Part shown: in pieces, positions 24,275 through 35,100 of the stretch | How the letters are laid out: every line of letters starts with the position of its first letter | Numbering within the stretch: the stretch's first letter is position 1 | Assembly (NCBI GenBank): GCA_030145715.1 | Contig: JAIXHQ010000006.1 | Location: 1-64,000 of the forward strand | Length of the DNA stretch: 64,000 bases | DNA from: Sphingopyxis sp. | Lineage (GTDB): Bacteria; Pseudomonadota; Alphaproteobacteria; Sphingomonadales; Sphingomonadaceae | Direction: 5' to 3' | Notes under the pieces: generated by a model | Databases searched by the model: none | Told to the model about the DNA's origin: nothing | Seen by the model: the letters and a program-made list of their open reading frames with translations, nothing else | Program-made: the position numbers and the translations under genes

Positions 24275-24346
24275 CGTCATTGCGAGCGGAGAGCAGCAAT
24301 CCAGAGCGCATGACGCCACTCTCTATTGCCGCTCCCTGCAATGACG
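24275..24346. repeat. REP-like palindromic repeat between accD and folC
   Basis: CGTCATTGC (24275-24283) faces GCAATGACG (24338-24346), with a GAGCGGAGAGCAGCAATCC arm inside. The sequence resembles widespread intergenic palindromes of alphaproteobacteria. It fills the gap between two genes of one operon and may affect read-through or mRNA ends. Confidence 0.55.
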
Positions 24347-24359
24347 ATTCAGAACAGGA

Positions 24360-25211
24360 TCAGGCCGCCTTTTCCGGCGCCAGATAACCGATCAGGCGGC
24401 CCAATGTTTCCGGCAATTCCTTGCGGTGCACGACCATGTCGATCATCCCGTGATCGAGCAGATATTCGGCGCGCTGAAATCCCTCGGGCAGTTTTTCGCG
24501 GATCGTATTCTCGATCACCCGTTGCCCCGCAAAGCCGATCAGGGCCTTGGGCTCGCTGATCTGAATATCGCCCAGCATCGCATAGCTCGCGGTGACGCCG
24601 CCCGTCGTCGGATCGGTCAGCAGCACGATATAGGGCAGGCCCGCACGGCGCAGACGCGCCAGCGCGACGGTCGCGCGCGGCATCTGCATCAGCGACAATG
24701 TGCCTTCCTGCATCCGCGCGCCGCCCGCGGCGGTGATCGCGATATAGGGGCAGCCGCGCCGGATCGCCTGTTCGACACCGGCGACAAAGGCTTCGCCGAC
24801 CGCGACGCCCATCGACCCGCCCATGAAGGCGAAATCCTGAACCCCGATGACGACGGGCTGGCCGCTGACCCGGCCAAAACCGTTCTGATAGGCATCGCGG
24901 TCGCCGGTCTGGGCGCGCGCCGCCTTGATGCGATCGACATATTTCTTCGTATCGCGAAATTTCAGCGGATCTTCGGGGGCCGCCGGCGCGGCGATCACCT
25001 CGTGCAATCCGCCATCGAAAATCTGCGCAAAACGCTCTTTGGCGCCGATGCGATCATGATGGTCGCAACGTGGACAGACGTTCAGATTGTCCTGCCATTC
25101 CTTGACGAACACCATCTGCTGACACTGGCGGCATTTGTGCCACAGATTGTCGGCGGTATCGCGTTTGGCGGTAAAGGGCAGCGCGTTGCGAACGCGGTCG
25201 AGCCAGCTCAT
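24360..25211 (-). CDS. accD: Acetyl-CoA carboxylase carboxyltransferase subunit beta
   Basis: This 283-residue protein has the N-terminal zinc finger CRQC-(x)n-CPRC (WHKCRQCQ and VCPRCDHH), then the crotonase-like carboxyltransferase domain with [18 protein letters not shown] and [15 protein letters not shown]. With AccA it transfers CO2 from carboxybiotin to acetyl-CoA, the first step of fatty-acid synthesis. AAAGGAGAT precedes ATG at 25211. The start overlaps the trpA stop as ATGA. Confidence 0.97.
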   Translation of the reverse strand: MSWLDRVRNALPFTAKRDTADNLWHKCRQCQQMVFVKEWQDNLNVCPRCDHHDRIGAKERFAQIFDGGLHEVIAAPAAPEDPLKFRDTKKYVDRIKAARAQTGDRDAYQNGFGRVSGQPVVIGVQDFAFMGGSMGVAVGEAFVAGVEQAIRRGCPYIAITAAGGARMQEGTLSLMQMPRATVALARLRRAGLPYIVLLTDPTTGGVTASYAMLGDIQISEPKALIGFAGQRVIENTIREKLPEGFQRAEYLLDHGMIDMVVHRKELPETLGRLIGYLAPEKAA

Positions 25212-25999
25212 GCGGCGATCTCCTTTGCGCCGTGAATAGCATCGGCGAGGGTGCGGGTGAAGGCCTCGACATGCGGCGCCGCGGCGTCGCCATGCTCGGC
25301 AATGATGTCGATAAAGGCCGAACCGACGACGACGCCGTCCGCGACCTTGGCGATCTGTGCCGCCTGTTCGGCGGTGCGGACGCCGAATCCCACTGCGACG
25401 GGCAGGGCTGTTTCGGCCTTCAGGCGCGCGACGGCGGTGTCGATGCTGGTCTGCGCCGCCTGTTGCTGGCCGGTGATGCCCGCGACGCTGACATAATAAA
25501 GGAAACCGCTGGCGCCGTTCAGCACGTCGGGCAGGCGCGCGGCGTCGGTGGTCGGGGTGGCAAGGCGGATCAGGTCGACCCCGGCGGCGCGCAGCGCGGG
25601 CCCGATTTCGGCGTCTTCCTCCGACGGAATATCGACGCAGATCACGCCGTCGACGCCCGCCTTCGCACATTCGGCGGCAAACCAGTCGCCGCCGCGCACC
25701 GTCATCGGATTGGCATAGCCCATCAGGACCAGCGGCGTGTCGGGGTGGCGGCTGCGGAAAGCGGCGGCATATCCGAAAATGTCGGCGGTCGTCGTGCCCT
25801 TGGCCAGGCTGCGCAGGTTCGCCGCCTGGATTGCCGGACCGTCGGCCATCGGATCGGTAAAGGGCATCCCCAGTTCGATCACATCGGCGCCGCCCGCGAC
25901 CAGCGCGTCGAGGTTCGCGGCGGTATCGCCGTCACCGCCCGTGATGAACGCGACGAGGGCGGGGCGCGGCTTGGCAAAGGCGGCGGCAAAGCGGCTCAT
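25208..25999 (-). CDS. trpA: Tryptophan synthase alpha subunit
   Basis: This 263-residue TIM-barrel protein has the catalytic Glu in [14 protein letters not shown] and the catalytic Asp in the same segment. It cleaves indole-3-glycerol phosphate and passes indole to TrpB. The start MSRFAAAF overlaps the trpB stop as ATGA, which supports it and implies coupled translation. Confidence 0.97.
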   Translation of the reverse strand: MSRFAAAFAKPRPALVAFITGGDGDTAANLDALVAGGADVIELGMPFTDPMADGPAIQAANLRSLAKGTTTADIFGYAAAFRSRHPDTPLVLMGYANPMTVRGGDWFAAECAKAGVDGVICVDIPSEEDAEIGPALRAAGVDLIRLATPTTDAARLPDVLNGASGFLYYVSVAGITGQQQAAQTSIDTAVARLKAETALPVAVGFGVRTAEQAAQIAKVADGVVVGSAFIDIIAEHGDAAAPHVEAFTRTLADAIHGAKEIAA

Positions 26000-27207
26000 A
26001 GGGCCACCCCCAGCGCATCGGCCACGGTGAAAATATCCTTGTCGCCGCGGCCCGAGCAATTGACGATGATGATCTTGTCCTTGCCCAGCGTCGGCGCGAT
26101 GCGTTCGGCGGCGGCGATCGCGTGCGCACTCTCAAGCGCGGGGATGATCCCCTCCAGCTTGGTCAGCTTCTGAAAACTCGCCAGCGCCTCGGCGTCGGTG
26201 ACGGGTTGATAGCGGACGCGCCCGATGTCGTGCAGCCAGCTATGTTCCGGCCCGATGCCGGGATAGTCGAGCCCCGCCGAAATGCTGTGCGCCTCGGTGA
26301 TCTGGCCGTCTTCGTCCTGCAGCAGATAGGTCTTGTTGCCGTGCAGGATGCCGGGGCGTCCGCCCGCCAGGCTCGCCGCATGCTTGCCGTCCAGCCCTTC
26401 GCCCGCCGCTTCGACGCCGACGATCTCGACCTCCGCATCGTCAAGGAAGGGGTGGAACAGGCCGATCGCATTCGATCCGCCGCCCACCGGGGCGATCAGC
26501 ATGTCGGGCAGCCGGCCTTCGGCTTCCAATATCTGTGCCTTCGCCTCGTCGCCGATCACCGACTGGAAATCGCGGACCAGTTCGGGATAGGGGTGCGGCC
26601 CCGCGACCGTCCCGATGATATAGAATGTGTCGTGGACGTTCGCGACCCAGTGACGCAGCGCCTCGTTCATCGCGTCCTTCAGCGTCTTCGCACCACTCTC
26701 GACCGCAACGACCTCGGCACCGAGCAGCTTCATGCGGAACACATTGGGCTGCTGCCGCGCGACATCGACCGCGCCCATGAAGATGGTGCAGGGCAGGCCG
26801 AACAGCGCGGCGACGGTGGCGGTCGCGACCCCATGCTGGCCCGCGCCGGTTTCGGCGATGATCCGCGTCTTGCCCATCCGTTTCGCGAGCAGGATCTGGC
26901 CGATGCAATTGTTGATCTTGTGCGCGCCCGTGTGGTTCAGGTCCTCGCGCTTCAAATAGATTTTCGCGCCGCCCAGCTCGTTGGTCAACCGCTCTGCGAA
27001 CCACAGCGGGCTGGGACGACCGACATAATGTTTCAGCAGATAGTCGAACTCGGCCCGGAACGCGGGGTCGGCCTGTGCCGCGCGATAATGGCGTTCCAGG
27101 TCGAGGATCAGCGGCATCAGCGTTTCGGCGACATAGCGCCCGCCGAACTGGCCGAAATGTCCGCGCGCGTCGGGCTGGGTGCGAAGGCTGTTGGGTGTGT
27201 GGGTCAT
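25996..27207 (-). CDS. trpB: Tryptophan synthase beta subunit
   Basis: This 403-residue PLP enzyme has the cofactor-binding Lys in [12 protein letters not shown] and the phosphate loop GGGSNAIG. It condenses indole with serine. The N-terminal [18 protein letters not shown] is family-typical. ATG at 27207 overlaps the trpF stop, so trpF, trpB, trpA and accD form one tightly packed unit. Confidence 0.98.
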   Translation of the reverse strand: MTHTPNSLRTQPDARGHFGQFGGRYVAETLMPLILDLERHYRAAQADPAFRAEFDYLLKHYVGRPSPLWFAERLTNELGGAKIYLKREDLNHTGAHKINNCIGQILLAKRMGKTRIIAETGAGQHGVATATVAALFGLPCTIFMGAVDVARQQPNVFRMKLLGAEVVAVESGAKTLKDAMNEALRHWVANVHDTFYIIGTVAGPHPYPELVRDFQSVIGDEAKAQILEAEGRLPDMLIAPVGGGSNAIGLFHPFLDDAEVEIVGVEAAGEGLDGKHAASLAGGRPGILHGNKTYLLQDEDGQITEAHSISAGLDYPGIGPEHSWLHDIGRVRYQPVTDAEALASFQKLTKLEGIIPALESAHAIAAAERIAPTLGKDKIIIVNCSGRGDKDIFTVADALGVAL

Positions 27208-27833
27208 CGGCCCGCCGCTTTAAGGAAAGCCGTCATCTTGTCCATATCCTTCACGCCCGGCGCGCTTTCGACCCCCGACGACACATCGACCAGCGGCGCG
27301 CCGGTTTCGGCGATCGCCTGCGCGACATTGCCGGGGGTCAACCCGCCCGCCAGTCCCCAGTCCACCGCGTGACGATGGCCCGCCAGCAGCGACCAGTCGA
27401 AACGTGTCCCCGTGCCGCCCGGCAGCGCCTGTGCGGGCGCGTCGAACAACAGCCGGTCGGCGATGCCCTGATATTTGCGCGACTGTTCCAGCGTCGCCGC
27501 GTCTTTCAGCCCGACCGCCTTCCACGCCTCGACCGTCGCATGCTGTTTGATCACCGCGATCGATTCGGGCGTTTCATGCCCGTGGAACTGGACGATGTCG
27601 GGGCGAACCGCGCCATAGGCCAGCCCGAACAGACGGGGCGAGGCATCGACGAGCAGCAGTGCCACCCGGACCCGCGACCCGGCATGATGGCGCAGCATCG
27701 CCGCCTTATTCAGTTCGACGTGACGCGGGCTCGATTCGAAATGGACAAGGCCGATGTGCGTCGCGCCGACGCGAATGGCATGGTCGATGGCCTCGGGCGT
27801 GGTCAGCCCGCAGATTTTGACAAGCGGCGGCAT
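27204..27833 (-). CDS. trpF: Phosphoribosylanthranilate isomerase
   Basis: This 209-residue TIM barrel begins [17 protein letters not shown]; Cys in KICGLT is the catalytic base. The C-terminal [12 protein letters not shown] and DVSSGVES are the phosphate-binding region and catalytic-acid neighbourhood. It converts phosphoribosylanthranilate to CdRP in tryptophan synthesis. A longer frame upstream overlaps pyrF and was rejected because the family starts at this Met. Confidence 0.96.
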   Translation of the reverse strand: MPPLVKICGLTTPEAIDHAIRVGATHIGLVHFESSPRHVELNKAAMLRHHAGSRVRVALLLVDASPRLFGLAYGAVRPDIVQFHGHETPESIAVIKQHATVEAWKAVGLKDAATLEQSRKYQGIADRLLFDAPAQALPGGTGTRFDWSLLAGHRHAVDWGLAGGLTPGNVAQAIAETGAPLVDVSSGVESAPGVKDMDKMTAFLKAAGR

Positions 27834-27850
27834 GGCGGCCCTTTTTGTTT

Positions 27851-28525
27851 TCAGAGCGTCGCTTCGATTTCGCGCGCGGCAAGGTCGGGGTCGGGCGACT
27901 GGCTGATCGGACGCCCGACGACCAGGATCGATGCACCGTCGGTCATCGCCTGCGCCGGCGTGACGATGCGTTTCTGGTCGCCGGCATGGCCGTTGGCGGG
28001 CCGGACGCCGGGCACGACATAAAAGCCGCCGGGCCACGCTTTCCGCGCGGCCTTCACCTCTTGGCCGGAACAGACGATGCCGTCGACGCCCGATTGGCGG
28101 GCCAGCGCGGCCAGGCGCACGACCTGATCGTGCGGCGTTCCGTTCACCCCGATGTCGTCGAGGTCGGGCGCGTCGAGGCTGGTCAGCACCGTCACCGCCA
28201 CGACCTTGGTATTCAGTCCCGCCGCCGCTTTCGCTTCTTCGAGCATCGCGCGCCCGCCCGCCGCATGAACGGTCAGGATCGCCGGTTCGAGCGGGCGGAG
28301 CGCCTGGATCGCCTTTGCAACCGTATTGGGAATGTCATGGAGCTTGAGGTCGAGGAAAAGCGGCAAGCCCAGCTTCGCCATTTCATGGACGCCGTGATGG
28401 CCATTGGCGCAGAAAAATTCGAGGCCAAGCTTTAGCCCGCCGACATGCCGCCGCACCTTTTGCGCCAGCGTCAATGCCGCGTCCAGATGGATGGTGTCGA
28501 TGGCGAGGTAGAGCGGCGATGTCAT
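27851..28525 (-). CDS. pyrF: Orotidine 5'-phosphate decarboxylase
   Basis: This 224-residue TIM barrel has the catalytic DxKxxD in FLDLKLHDIPNTV. It makes UMP from OMP in pyrimidine synthesis. The ends VTVLTSLD and VVGRPISQSPDP match the phosphate-binding loops. It overlaps lapA by ATGA and lies 17 nt before trpF. Confidence 0.97.
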   Translation of the reverse strand: MTSPLYLAIDTIHLDAALTLAQKVRRHVGGLKLGLEFFCANGHHGVHEMAKLGLPLFLDLKLHDIPNTVAKAIQALRPLEPAILTVHAAGGRAMLEEAKAAAGLNTKVVAVTVLTSLDAPDLDDIGVNGTPHDQVVRLAALARQSGVDGIVCSGQEVKAARKAWPGGFYVVPGVRPANGHAGDQKRIVTPAQAMTDGASILVVGRPISQSPDPDLAAREIEATL

Positions 28526-28872
28526 GGTTTGTCCGTTGAAAACAGGTCGGTGGGGGTTGGCGAGGGGGTAACGTCTTTAACGGGCGTCGGCGCCGGAACG
28601 ACCTCGACCGGCCGGTTCGCCAGCGCGCGCAGGTCGGCGGCCTGCCGTTCGCTGGCATCCAGCCGCCGTTTCATCGACCAGCGCGTCGTGCGCAGCGCGA
28701 TCCACATCGGGACGCTGCCGATCAGAAAGGCGGCAAGGATCAGCACCGGCAGTTTCGTTTCCAGCACCTGCCCCGGCCAGATCGTGACGGTCACCGGAAT
28801 CCAGTTCGCCGTCGCGAAAACGACCAGTGCCGCCGTCAGCACGACCCAGATCATCGTTCGCAGGATGCTCAC
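28522..28872 (-). CDS. lapA: LapA-family (DUF1049) membrane protein
   Basis: This 116-residue protein has two membrane helices (MIWVVLTAALVVFATANW and LPVLILAAFLIGSVPMWI), a short charged helix (RRLDASERQAADLRALANR) and a Pro/Thr-rich cytoplasmic tail. LapA proteins take part in lipopolysaccharide assembly control. The start is GTG at 28872 with GAGGAG upstream. The name rests on fold and length, not on a search. Confidence 0.8.
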   Translation of the reverse strand: MSILRTMIWVVLTAALVVFATANWIPVTVTIWPGQVLETKLPVLILAAFLIGSVPMWIALRTTRWSMKRRLDASERQAADLRALANRPVEVVPAPTPVKDVTPSPTPTDLFSTDKP

Positions 28873-28933
28873 TCGCCTTGCTCCTCTGTCGGCCGGGCGC
28901 CGACCCTATGTCAGATCGCCGCGCTATTCCAGC

Positions 28934-30250
28934 CTAGGCGGCCCCGAACACGCGGTCAAAGATCGTGTCGACATGCTTCATATGATAGCCAAGGTCGAAC
29001 AATGCGGTCAGATCGGCGGCCGACAGGCGCGCCGTCACGTCGTCATCGGCCTTGAGCAGGTCGAGCAGCGACAATTGGCCATCGCTTTCCCACACCTTCA
29101 TCGCATTCCGCTGGACGAGGACATAGCTTTCCTCGCGGCTCGCCCCCGCCTGGGTCAGCGCCAGCAGGACGCGCTGCGAATGAACGAGCCCGCCCATGCG
29201 GTCGAGGTTCTTCTGCATCCGCGCGGGATAGACGAGCAATTTGTCGATGACGCCGGTCAGCCGGGCAAGCGCGAAGTCGAGCGTGATCGTCGCGTCCGGG
29301 CCGATAAAGCGTTCGACCGACGAATGGCTGATGTCGCGTTCGTGCCACAGCGCGACATTTTCCATCGCGGGCGTCACGGCGCTGCGCACCACGCGCGCCA
29401 GCCCGGTCAGATTTTCGGTCAGCACCGGGTTGCGCTTGTGCGGCATCGCCGACGACCCTTTCTGGCCGGGTGAGAAATATTCCTCGGCCTCCAGCACTTC
29501 GGTCCGCTGGAGATGGCGGACCTCGACAGACAGGCGCTCGATCGACGACGCGACGACGCCGAGCACGGCAAAAAACATTGCGTGGCGGTCGCGCGGGATA
29601 ACCTGTGTCGACACGGGTTCGATGGCAAGGCCCAGTTTTGCGGCGACATGCGCTTCGACGCGCGGATCGATATTGGCGAATGTGCCGACAGCGCCAGAAA
29701 TTGCACAGGTCGCGATTTCGGCCCGTGCGGCCTGCAGGCGAAGCTTGCAGCGCGAAAATTCGGCATAGGCTTCGACCAGTTTCAGCCCGAATGTCACGGG
29801 TTCGGCATGAATGCCGTGGCTGCGCCCGATCGTGGGCGTCATTTTATGTTCATAGGCGCGGCGCTTGATTGCATCGAGCAGGGCGTCCAGGTCGGCGATC
29901 AATATGTCCGCCGCCTGCGCCAATTGCACGGCAAGGCATGTGTCCAGTACGTCCGAACTGGTCATGCCCTGGTGCATAAATCGCGCTTCCTCGCCGACAT
30001 TTTCCGACACCCAGGTCAGGAACGCGATGACGTCATGCTTCGTCACCGCTTCGATCGCATCGATGGCAGCGACGTCGATGGCGGGGTTGGTCGCCCACCA
30101 ATCCCACAGCGCCTTGGCGGCGGATTGGGGCACGGTGCCCAGTTCGGCCAGGGCATCGGTCGCGTGCGCTTCGATCTCGAACCAGATGCGGAACCGATTC
30201 TCGGCCGACCAGATCGCGGTCATTTCCGGCCGTGCGTAACGCGGAACCAT
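28934..30250 (-). CDS. purB: Adenylosuccinate lyase
   Basis: This 438-residue fumarase/aspartase-fold enzyme has the signature GSSAMPHKRNPV, whose flexible loop holds the catalytic Ser, and MTSSDVLDT with SHGIHAEP for the substrate site. It acts twice in purine synthesis, on SAICAR and on adenylosuccinate. It stands alone, 61 bp upstream of lapA. Confidence 0.97.
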   Translation of the reverse strand: MVPRYARPEMTAIWSAENRFRIWFEIEAHATDALAELGTVPQSAAKALWDWWATNPAIDVAAIDAIEAVTKHDVIAFLTWVSENVGEEARFMHQGMTSSDVLDTCLAVQLAQAADILIADLDALLDAIKRRAYEHKMTPTIGRSHGIHAEPVTFGLKLVEAYAEFSRCKLRLQAARAEIATCAISGAVGTFANIDPRVEAHVAAKLGLAIEPVSTQVIPRDRHAMFFAVLGVVASSIERLSVEVRHLQRTEVLEAEEYFSPGQKGSSAMPHKRNPVLTENLTGLARVVRSAVTPAMENVALWHERDISHSSVERFIGPDATITLDFALARLTGVIDKLLVYPARMQKNLDRMGGLVHSQRVLLALTQAGASREESYVLVQRNAMKVWESDGQLSLLDLLKADDDVTARLSAADLTALFDLGYHMKHVDTIFDRVFGAA

Positions 30251-30449
30251 TGATTTTCCTTCCTTTTAGGGCGCCTTGTCGCGGAATCCCGGCGGAACCA
30301 CGACGGGTCGCCCCGTAGCAGGGACGGGGCGTTTCGCCAAATTCAGCGTAGCGCAACCTTGCGCGAATGTGGCGGGTTGCCCCTATGCCCCATCAGAAAG
30401 GCGACAGGTCGCAACTAACTTCCAACGTCGCCGATAAAGGAGAATTATC

Positions 30450-30719
30450 GTGATTAAACAAATGCTTTTCATCGGCGCCGCTGCTCTGAGCTTCCCCGCC
30501 ATCGCCCAGACCGATGCGCCGACGACCGCCGATCCGGCTCCGACGGCGCAGCCGGCCCCGACCGACACCACCGCCCCGTCACCGGATGGCACCGAAAAGC
30601 CGAAGGATGTGACGGCTCCCGAGAAGGATACGACCGCTTCGGACCCGGCTGCGCCCGGCAGCGATAAGCCGACGGATACGACCACCGAAGACCCCGCCCC
30701 GGAATCTAAGCCGCAATAA
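30450..30719 (+). CDS. Secreted Pro/Thr-rich protein, 89 aa
   Basis: The leader MIKQMLFIGAAALSFPAIAQ is a Sec signal peptide. The mature part is about 68 residues of low complexity (Pro, Thr, Asp, Ala) without predicted fold, so it is probably disordered in the periplasm or exported. AAAGGAG lies before GTG/ATG at 30450. The leader is nearly the same as that of the next gene, which points to duplication followed by divergence. Confidence 0.7.
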   Translation: MIKQMLFIGAAALSFPAIAQTDAPTTADPAPTAQPAPTDTTAPSPDGTEKPKDVTAPEKDTTASDPAAPGSDKPTDTTTEDPAPESKPQ

Positions 30720-30747
30720 GCGACTGATTTTTGGATAGGAATTTATC

Positions 30748-31188
30748 ATGTTTAAACAAATGCTTTTGATCGGCGCGGCGGCTGTCAGCCTCCCCGCCAT
30801 GGCGCAAACTGCCGCGCCTGCCGACCCGGCGGCACCGACGACCGCCGCCCAGCCGGCAACGACCCCGGCACCCGCTGCCGACGCAGCGACGGCACCTGCC
30901 GCGGCCAGCCAGCCGGCTCCTTCGGGTGCCGCGGCGACGCCGACGCAGATCGCCCAGATCGTGGAACAGGAATTTCCGACCTACGACGGTGACAAGAATG
31001 GCGATCTGAACGAGGCGGAATTCGGCGCATGGATGAAAAAGCTGCGCGCCGCGACCGATCCCAGTGCCGATGTCGAATCGGCTGAGGTGAAAACCTGGAT
31101 CGGACAGGCCTTTGCCTCCGCTGACGGAGACAAGTCGGGCGCGGTAGACAAGACCGAATTGACCGGCTTCCTTTCGCGCGGCGCTTGA
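30748..31188 (+). CDS. Secreted EF-hand protein, 146 aa
   Basis: The signal peptide MFKQMLLIGAAAVSLPAMAQ is followed by an Ala/Pro-rich linker (20-63) and two EF-hand loops: DGDKNGDLNEAEF (from Asp80) and DGDKSGAVDKTEL (from Asp126). It should bind calcium outside the cytoplasm. AGGA precedes the ATG. It lies 28 nt after the Pro/Thr-rich gene and shares its leader. A hairpin follows its stop. Confidence 0.82.
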   Translation: MFKQMLLIGAAAVSLPAMAQTAAPADPAAPTTAAQPATTPAPAADAATAPAAASQPAPSGAAATPTQIAQIVEQEFPTYDGDKNGDLNEAEFGAWMKKLRAATDPSADVESAEVKTWIGQAFASADGDKSGAVDKTELTGFLSRGA

Positions 31189-31209
31189 CCGGCGCATAGC
31201 GCGGGGTGG

Positions 31210-31239
31210 TGCAGCCGTCGGAGCGATCCGGCGGCTGCA
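31210..31239. terminator. Hairpin between convergent genes, possible two-way terminator
   Basis: TGCAGCCGTCGG (31210-31221) pairs with CCGGCGGCTGCA (31228-31239) with one mismatch and a 6-nt loop. It lies between the EF-hand gene and radC, which converge. No T tract follows, so termination is only likely, not certain. Confidence 0.5.
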
Positions 31240-31255
31240 TCCATATTGGCCCGTG

Positions 31256-31933
31256 TTAAATCAGCCCCATCGCGCGAAAGCTGCGATAATCGGATCCCGC
31301 GATGATGATATGATCGTGCAGCGCAATTCCCAATTTGGCGGCGGCCTCAGCCACATTTCTGGTGATGGCAATATCCTGTCTGCTGGGTTCCGGGTTTCCG
31401 CTGGGATGGTTGTGGACCAGGATGATCGCGGAGGCGCCCAGTTCCAGCGCCCGCTTGATCACCTCGCGAACATAGATGGCCGATTGGTCGATCGACCCTT
31501 CGCTGGCCACTTCGTCACGGATCAGCATGTTGCGCGCATTCAGATAGAGAACGCGGACGCGCTCGACATCGATCGGCCCCATATCGGCGCGAAGCCAGTC
31601 GAGCAGTGCATCCCAACTGGACAGCAGGGGCTTGTCGCGAAACTCGCCTTTCAGCATTCGCAGCGCCGCCGCCTGCACGATTTTCAGCGCCGCTACCGCC
31701 GTATCGCCCAGGCCATCGACGCGGCGCAGCGATTGGGGATCGGCGCTGACAAGCTGGGCCAGCGATCCGAACTCGCGAAGCAGCGCCTTGGCCAGCGGCT
31801 TCGTGTCGCGGCGGGGAATGGCAAGCGCCAGCAGATATTCGACCAGCTCATAATCGGCCAGGCCGTCCGCATCGTCGAGCAGACGGCCGCGCAGCCGCGC
31901 GCGATGTCCAACATGATCCGGCACATCCCCCAT
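31256..31933 (-). CDS. radC: RadC-family JAB-domain protein
   Basis: This 225-residue protein has a helix-hairpin-helix-like N-terminal half (LGDTAVAALKIVQ near residue 80) and a JAMM/MPN+ domain with HNHPSGNPEPSRQD, the HxH-x7-S-x2-D zinc motif. RadC is no longer thought to be a recombination protein and its role is unclear. MGDVPDHVGHRARLRGR at 31933 matches family starts better than GTG at 31966. Confidence 0.92.
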   Translation of the reverse strand: MGDVPDHVGHRARLRGRLLDDADGLADYELVEYLLALAIPRRDTKPLAKALLREFGSLAQLVSADPQSLRRVDGLGDTAVAALKIVQAAALRMLKGEFRDKPLLSSWDALLDWLRADMGPIDVERVRVLYLNARNMLIRDEVASEGSIDQSAIYVREVIKRALELGASAIILVHNHPSGNPEPSRQDIAITRNVAEAAAKLGIALHDHIIIAGSDYRSFRAMGLI

Positions 31934-32138
31934 ATCGTTCCGCAATAACCGCCTTGTGACGCGCACTCAACGCTCATAGGAAACGGATGATGGCGAAGCG
32001 GATCGATTTCCTGCAGCGAAACATGATGTCCGGCGTTGGCGCCCTGAACGGGGACAGGCGCGCAGGACGGAATTTCCCAGCCATGGCACCAGCGATTGCT
32101 GCACGGTCCGACGATCAGCCGTCTTGTCCGGCCCTGTC

Positions 32139-35100
32139 ATGACGGACGGTGAAATCGCGCCCCGGCCCCGGTGGCGATACCGGACGATATTGTTCAGGAA
32201 ACGCTGGATGACGGCGGGGGCCTTCATTCTCTTGGCGGCGGGCATATGGATTGCGCGCGAACCGATCGCGAACCGTTTTATCGACGACCAGCTCGGCAGC
32301 CGCGGCGTCCCCGCGCAATATCGGATCGATGCGATCGGCTTTCGCAGCGAGCGGCTGTCCAATGTCGTCATCGGCGACCCGTCGCGCCCCGACCTGACGG
32401 CGGATCGGGTAGAGGTTCTGCTCGGCTATGGCTGGTCGGGTCCCTATGTCTCGGACATTCGCGCCAACGGTGTGCGGCTGTATGGCCGGTTCGTCGATGG
32501 CCGGCTGTCGTTCGGGGCGCTCGACAAGTTTCGCGATCCGACCAGCACCGATCCTTTCGCCTTGCCCGACCTGTCGGTCGTGCTGCGCGACGCCCGGGCG
32601 CGGGTTGAAACCCCGTGGGGCAATATCGGCGCGGCGCTGAACGGGCGCGGCAACCTGCGCCGCGATTTCACCGGCAAATTGGGGATCGTCGCGCCGCGCA
32701 TCGCGGCTGCCGGATGCAGCGGCGATGGCGTCACATTTTATGGGGCCCTGCTGGTCCGCGACGTCCGTCCGCGTCTGGTCGGTCCCTTGCGCGGGCGCGG
32801 ACTGGACTGCGGCGGTGGGAGGGTCGGCGCATCCTCGCCGCAGGTCGCGCTGGACCTTTCGCTGTCAGAGGATCTGCGAAGCTGGAAGGGGGAGGCGGAC
32901 GCCAGCATAGCAGGGATGACCGCCGGATCGATGCGGGCCGACAGTTTGGGCGTAAAGATCAGCTTCGACGGCAATGCCGTCCGGACGACGCTGGCGGTCG
33001 ATGCCGACATGATGCGGCTGCGCGGTGACGGTTTTGCGGTTGGACAAGTGAGCGGCGATGTAAAGGGCAGCATCGGCAGCGCGGCGCCGAAACTGGACGG
33101 GGCGATCCGCTTTTCACAGGCCAGCGTCGATTCGGCGGCGCGGCGTTCGATCGCCGAAAGCGCGCGCAACCTGTCGGGGCTACCGATCGGGCCGCTGGCG
33201 GCAAAGGCTGCATCGGCCGTCGCCCGCCTGCTCGCCGACGCAAAGGGCAGCGCGGGCTTTGCCCTGATCGGCGAAGGGCCGACCGCGCGCATCGACCTCA
33301 TCGCGCCCCAGATCAACAGCGCCAGCGGCGCGCGTTTCACCGGCAGCGCCGACAGCCGCATCGGCTATCTCTATGGCGCGCCGTCGCCCGCGGTGATCGC
33401 GGCGGGCAGTTGGACCTTTGGCGGCGGCGATCTTCCGGCGGGAAGCCTGCGCCTCGACCGGAATGCCGATGGCGTGGTGACGGGGCTCGCCAATCTTGAC
33501 CCCTACAGCGGCGATGGCGCCCGGCTTCGCCTCGCGCCGATTCGCTTCGACGGACAGAAAAATGGCCTGATCCGCTTTTCCACTCGCGCCGAACTGTCGG
33601 GGCCGCTCGCGGGCGGCACCGTCGAACGCCTGGCGATACCGCTGCGCGGGATGCTTGCGCCGACCGGTTCGCTCGCGCTCGATGGCGGGTGCAGCCGCGT
33701 GACCGCCGACGCCGTTGCCGTGGCCGGGATGCGGCTGGGCAAAAGCGCGATCGATCTTTGCAGCCGCCCCGGCACGGCCCTGCTCAGCGCGGGGGTGGGC
33801 GGGGTGCGCGGCGCGATCCGCATCCCGCGCATCGCGCTGCGCGGATCGGTCGGCCAATCGCCGCTCGCCGTCGATACTGGCGCCGCCGCGATCGACCTGT
33901 CGAACCTCGGCTGGTCGCTCGCGCAGGTCGATGTCCGGCTGGGACAGGGCGACACCACCACCCGCTTCACCGCCAAAAGCATCACCGGCAAGGCCATGGC
34001 CGGCACCCTGCGATCCGCCACCTCAAAGATCGGCTCGGTTCCGCTGGTTATGAACGAGATCGCGGGCGAATGGCGGCTCGAAAATGGGGCGCTGGTGCTG
34101 AAAGGTGGCTTGCAGCTTTCCGACGCGGCACCTGACGCGCGTTTCTATCCGCTGGTGAGCAAGGACGCGACGCTGCGTTTCGCGGGCGGTGTCATCGACG
34201 CGACCGCAGGCTTCGCCGAAGGCAAAACCGGGACAAAGATACTCGACACGATGATCCGCCACCGGCTGGATGACGGGAGTGGCGCTGCCGATCTGATCGT
34301 CAGGGGGCTGCGTTTCGGCGATGCTTTCCAGCCCGATCAACTCAGCTACCTGGCAAAGGGCGTCGTCGCCAATGTGCAGGGAACGGTCGTCGGCGACGGA
34401 CGGATCGAATGGACACCCGCCGGGGTGACGAGCCGCGGCACATTCGCGACGGTCAATGCCGACCTCGCCGCCGCCTTCGGCCCGGTCAAGGGGCTGACGA
34501 CAACACTCAGCTTCGACGACTTGCTCGGCCTCAAATCCGATCCGGGGCAGATTGCAAAGATCAAGGAAATCAATCCCGGCATTCCGGTGATCGACGGTGA
34601 AATCGAATATAGTCTGCTGGGCGACAACCGGATTCGCATCGAGGGCGGAAGCTGGCCCTTTGCCGGCGGCAAGCTCCTCCTTTACCCGACGACCCTCGAT
34701 TTCAGCGCCAGCAACACGCGCCGACTGTCTTTTGACATCGTCGGCGTCGATGCCGCGGTTTTTCTGCAAAGCTTTGGTTTCGACAATATCAACGCGACTG
34801 GCGTGTTCGACGGTACGCTTCCGGTCGAATTTGACGGTCTGGGCGGCCGCATTGTCAATGGACGGATCGATTCGCGCGGTGGCGGCGGTACGCTTGCTTA
34901 TGTTGGCGAACTGTCGAATCGCAATCTGGGCGCTGTCGCGAATTTTGCCTTTGGCGCGCTCCGCAGCCTGAAATATGACGACCTCACGGTGATATTGAAT
35001 GGCGATCTTGACGGCGAAATGGTGACGGATATCCGCTTTGGCGGCGTAGGGCAGGGCGAGGGCGCGAAACGCAATTTCCTGACCAATCAAATCGCCAAGC

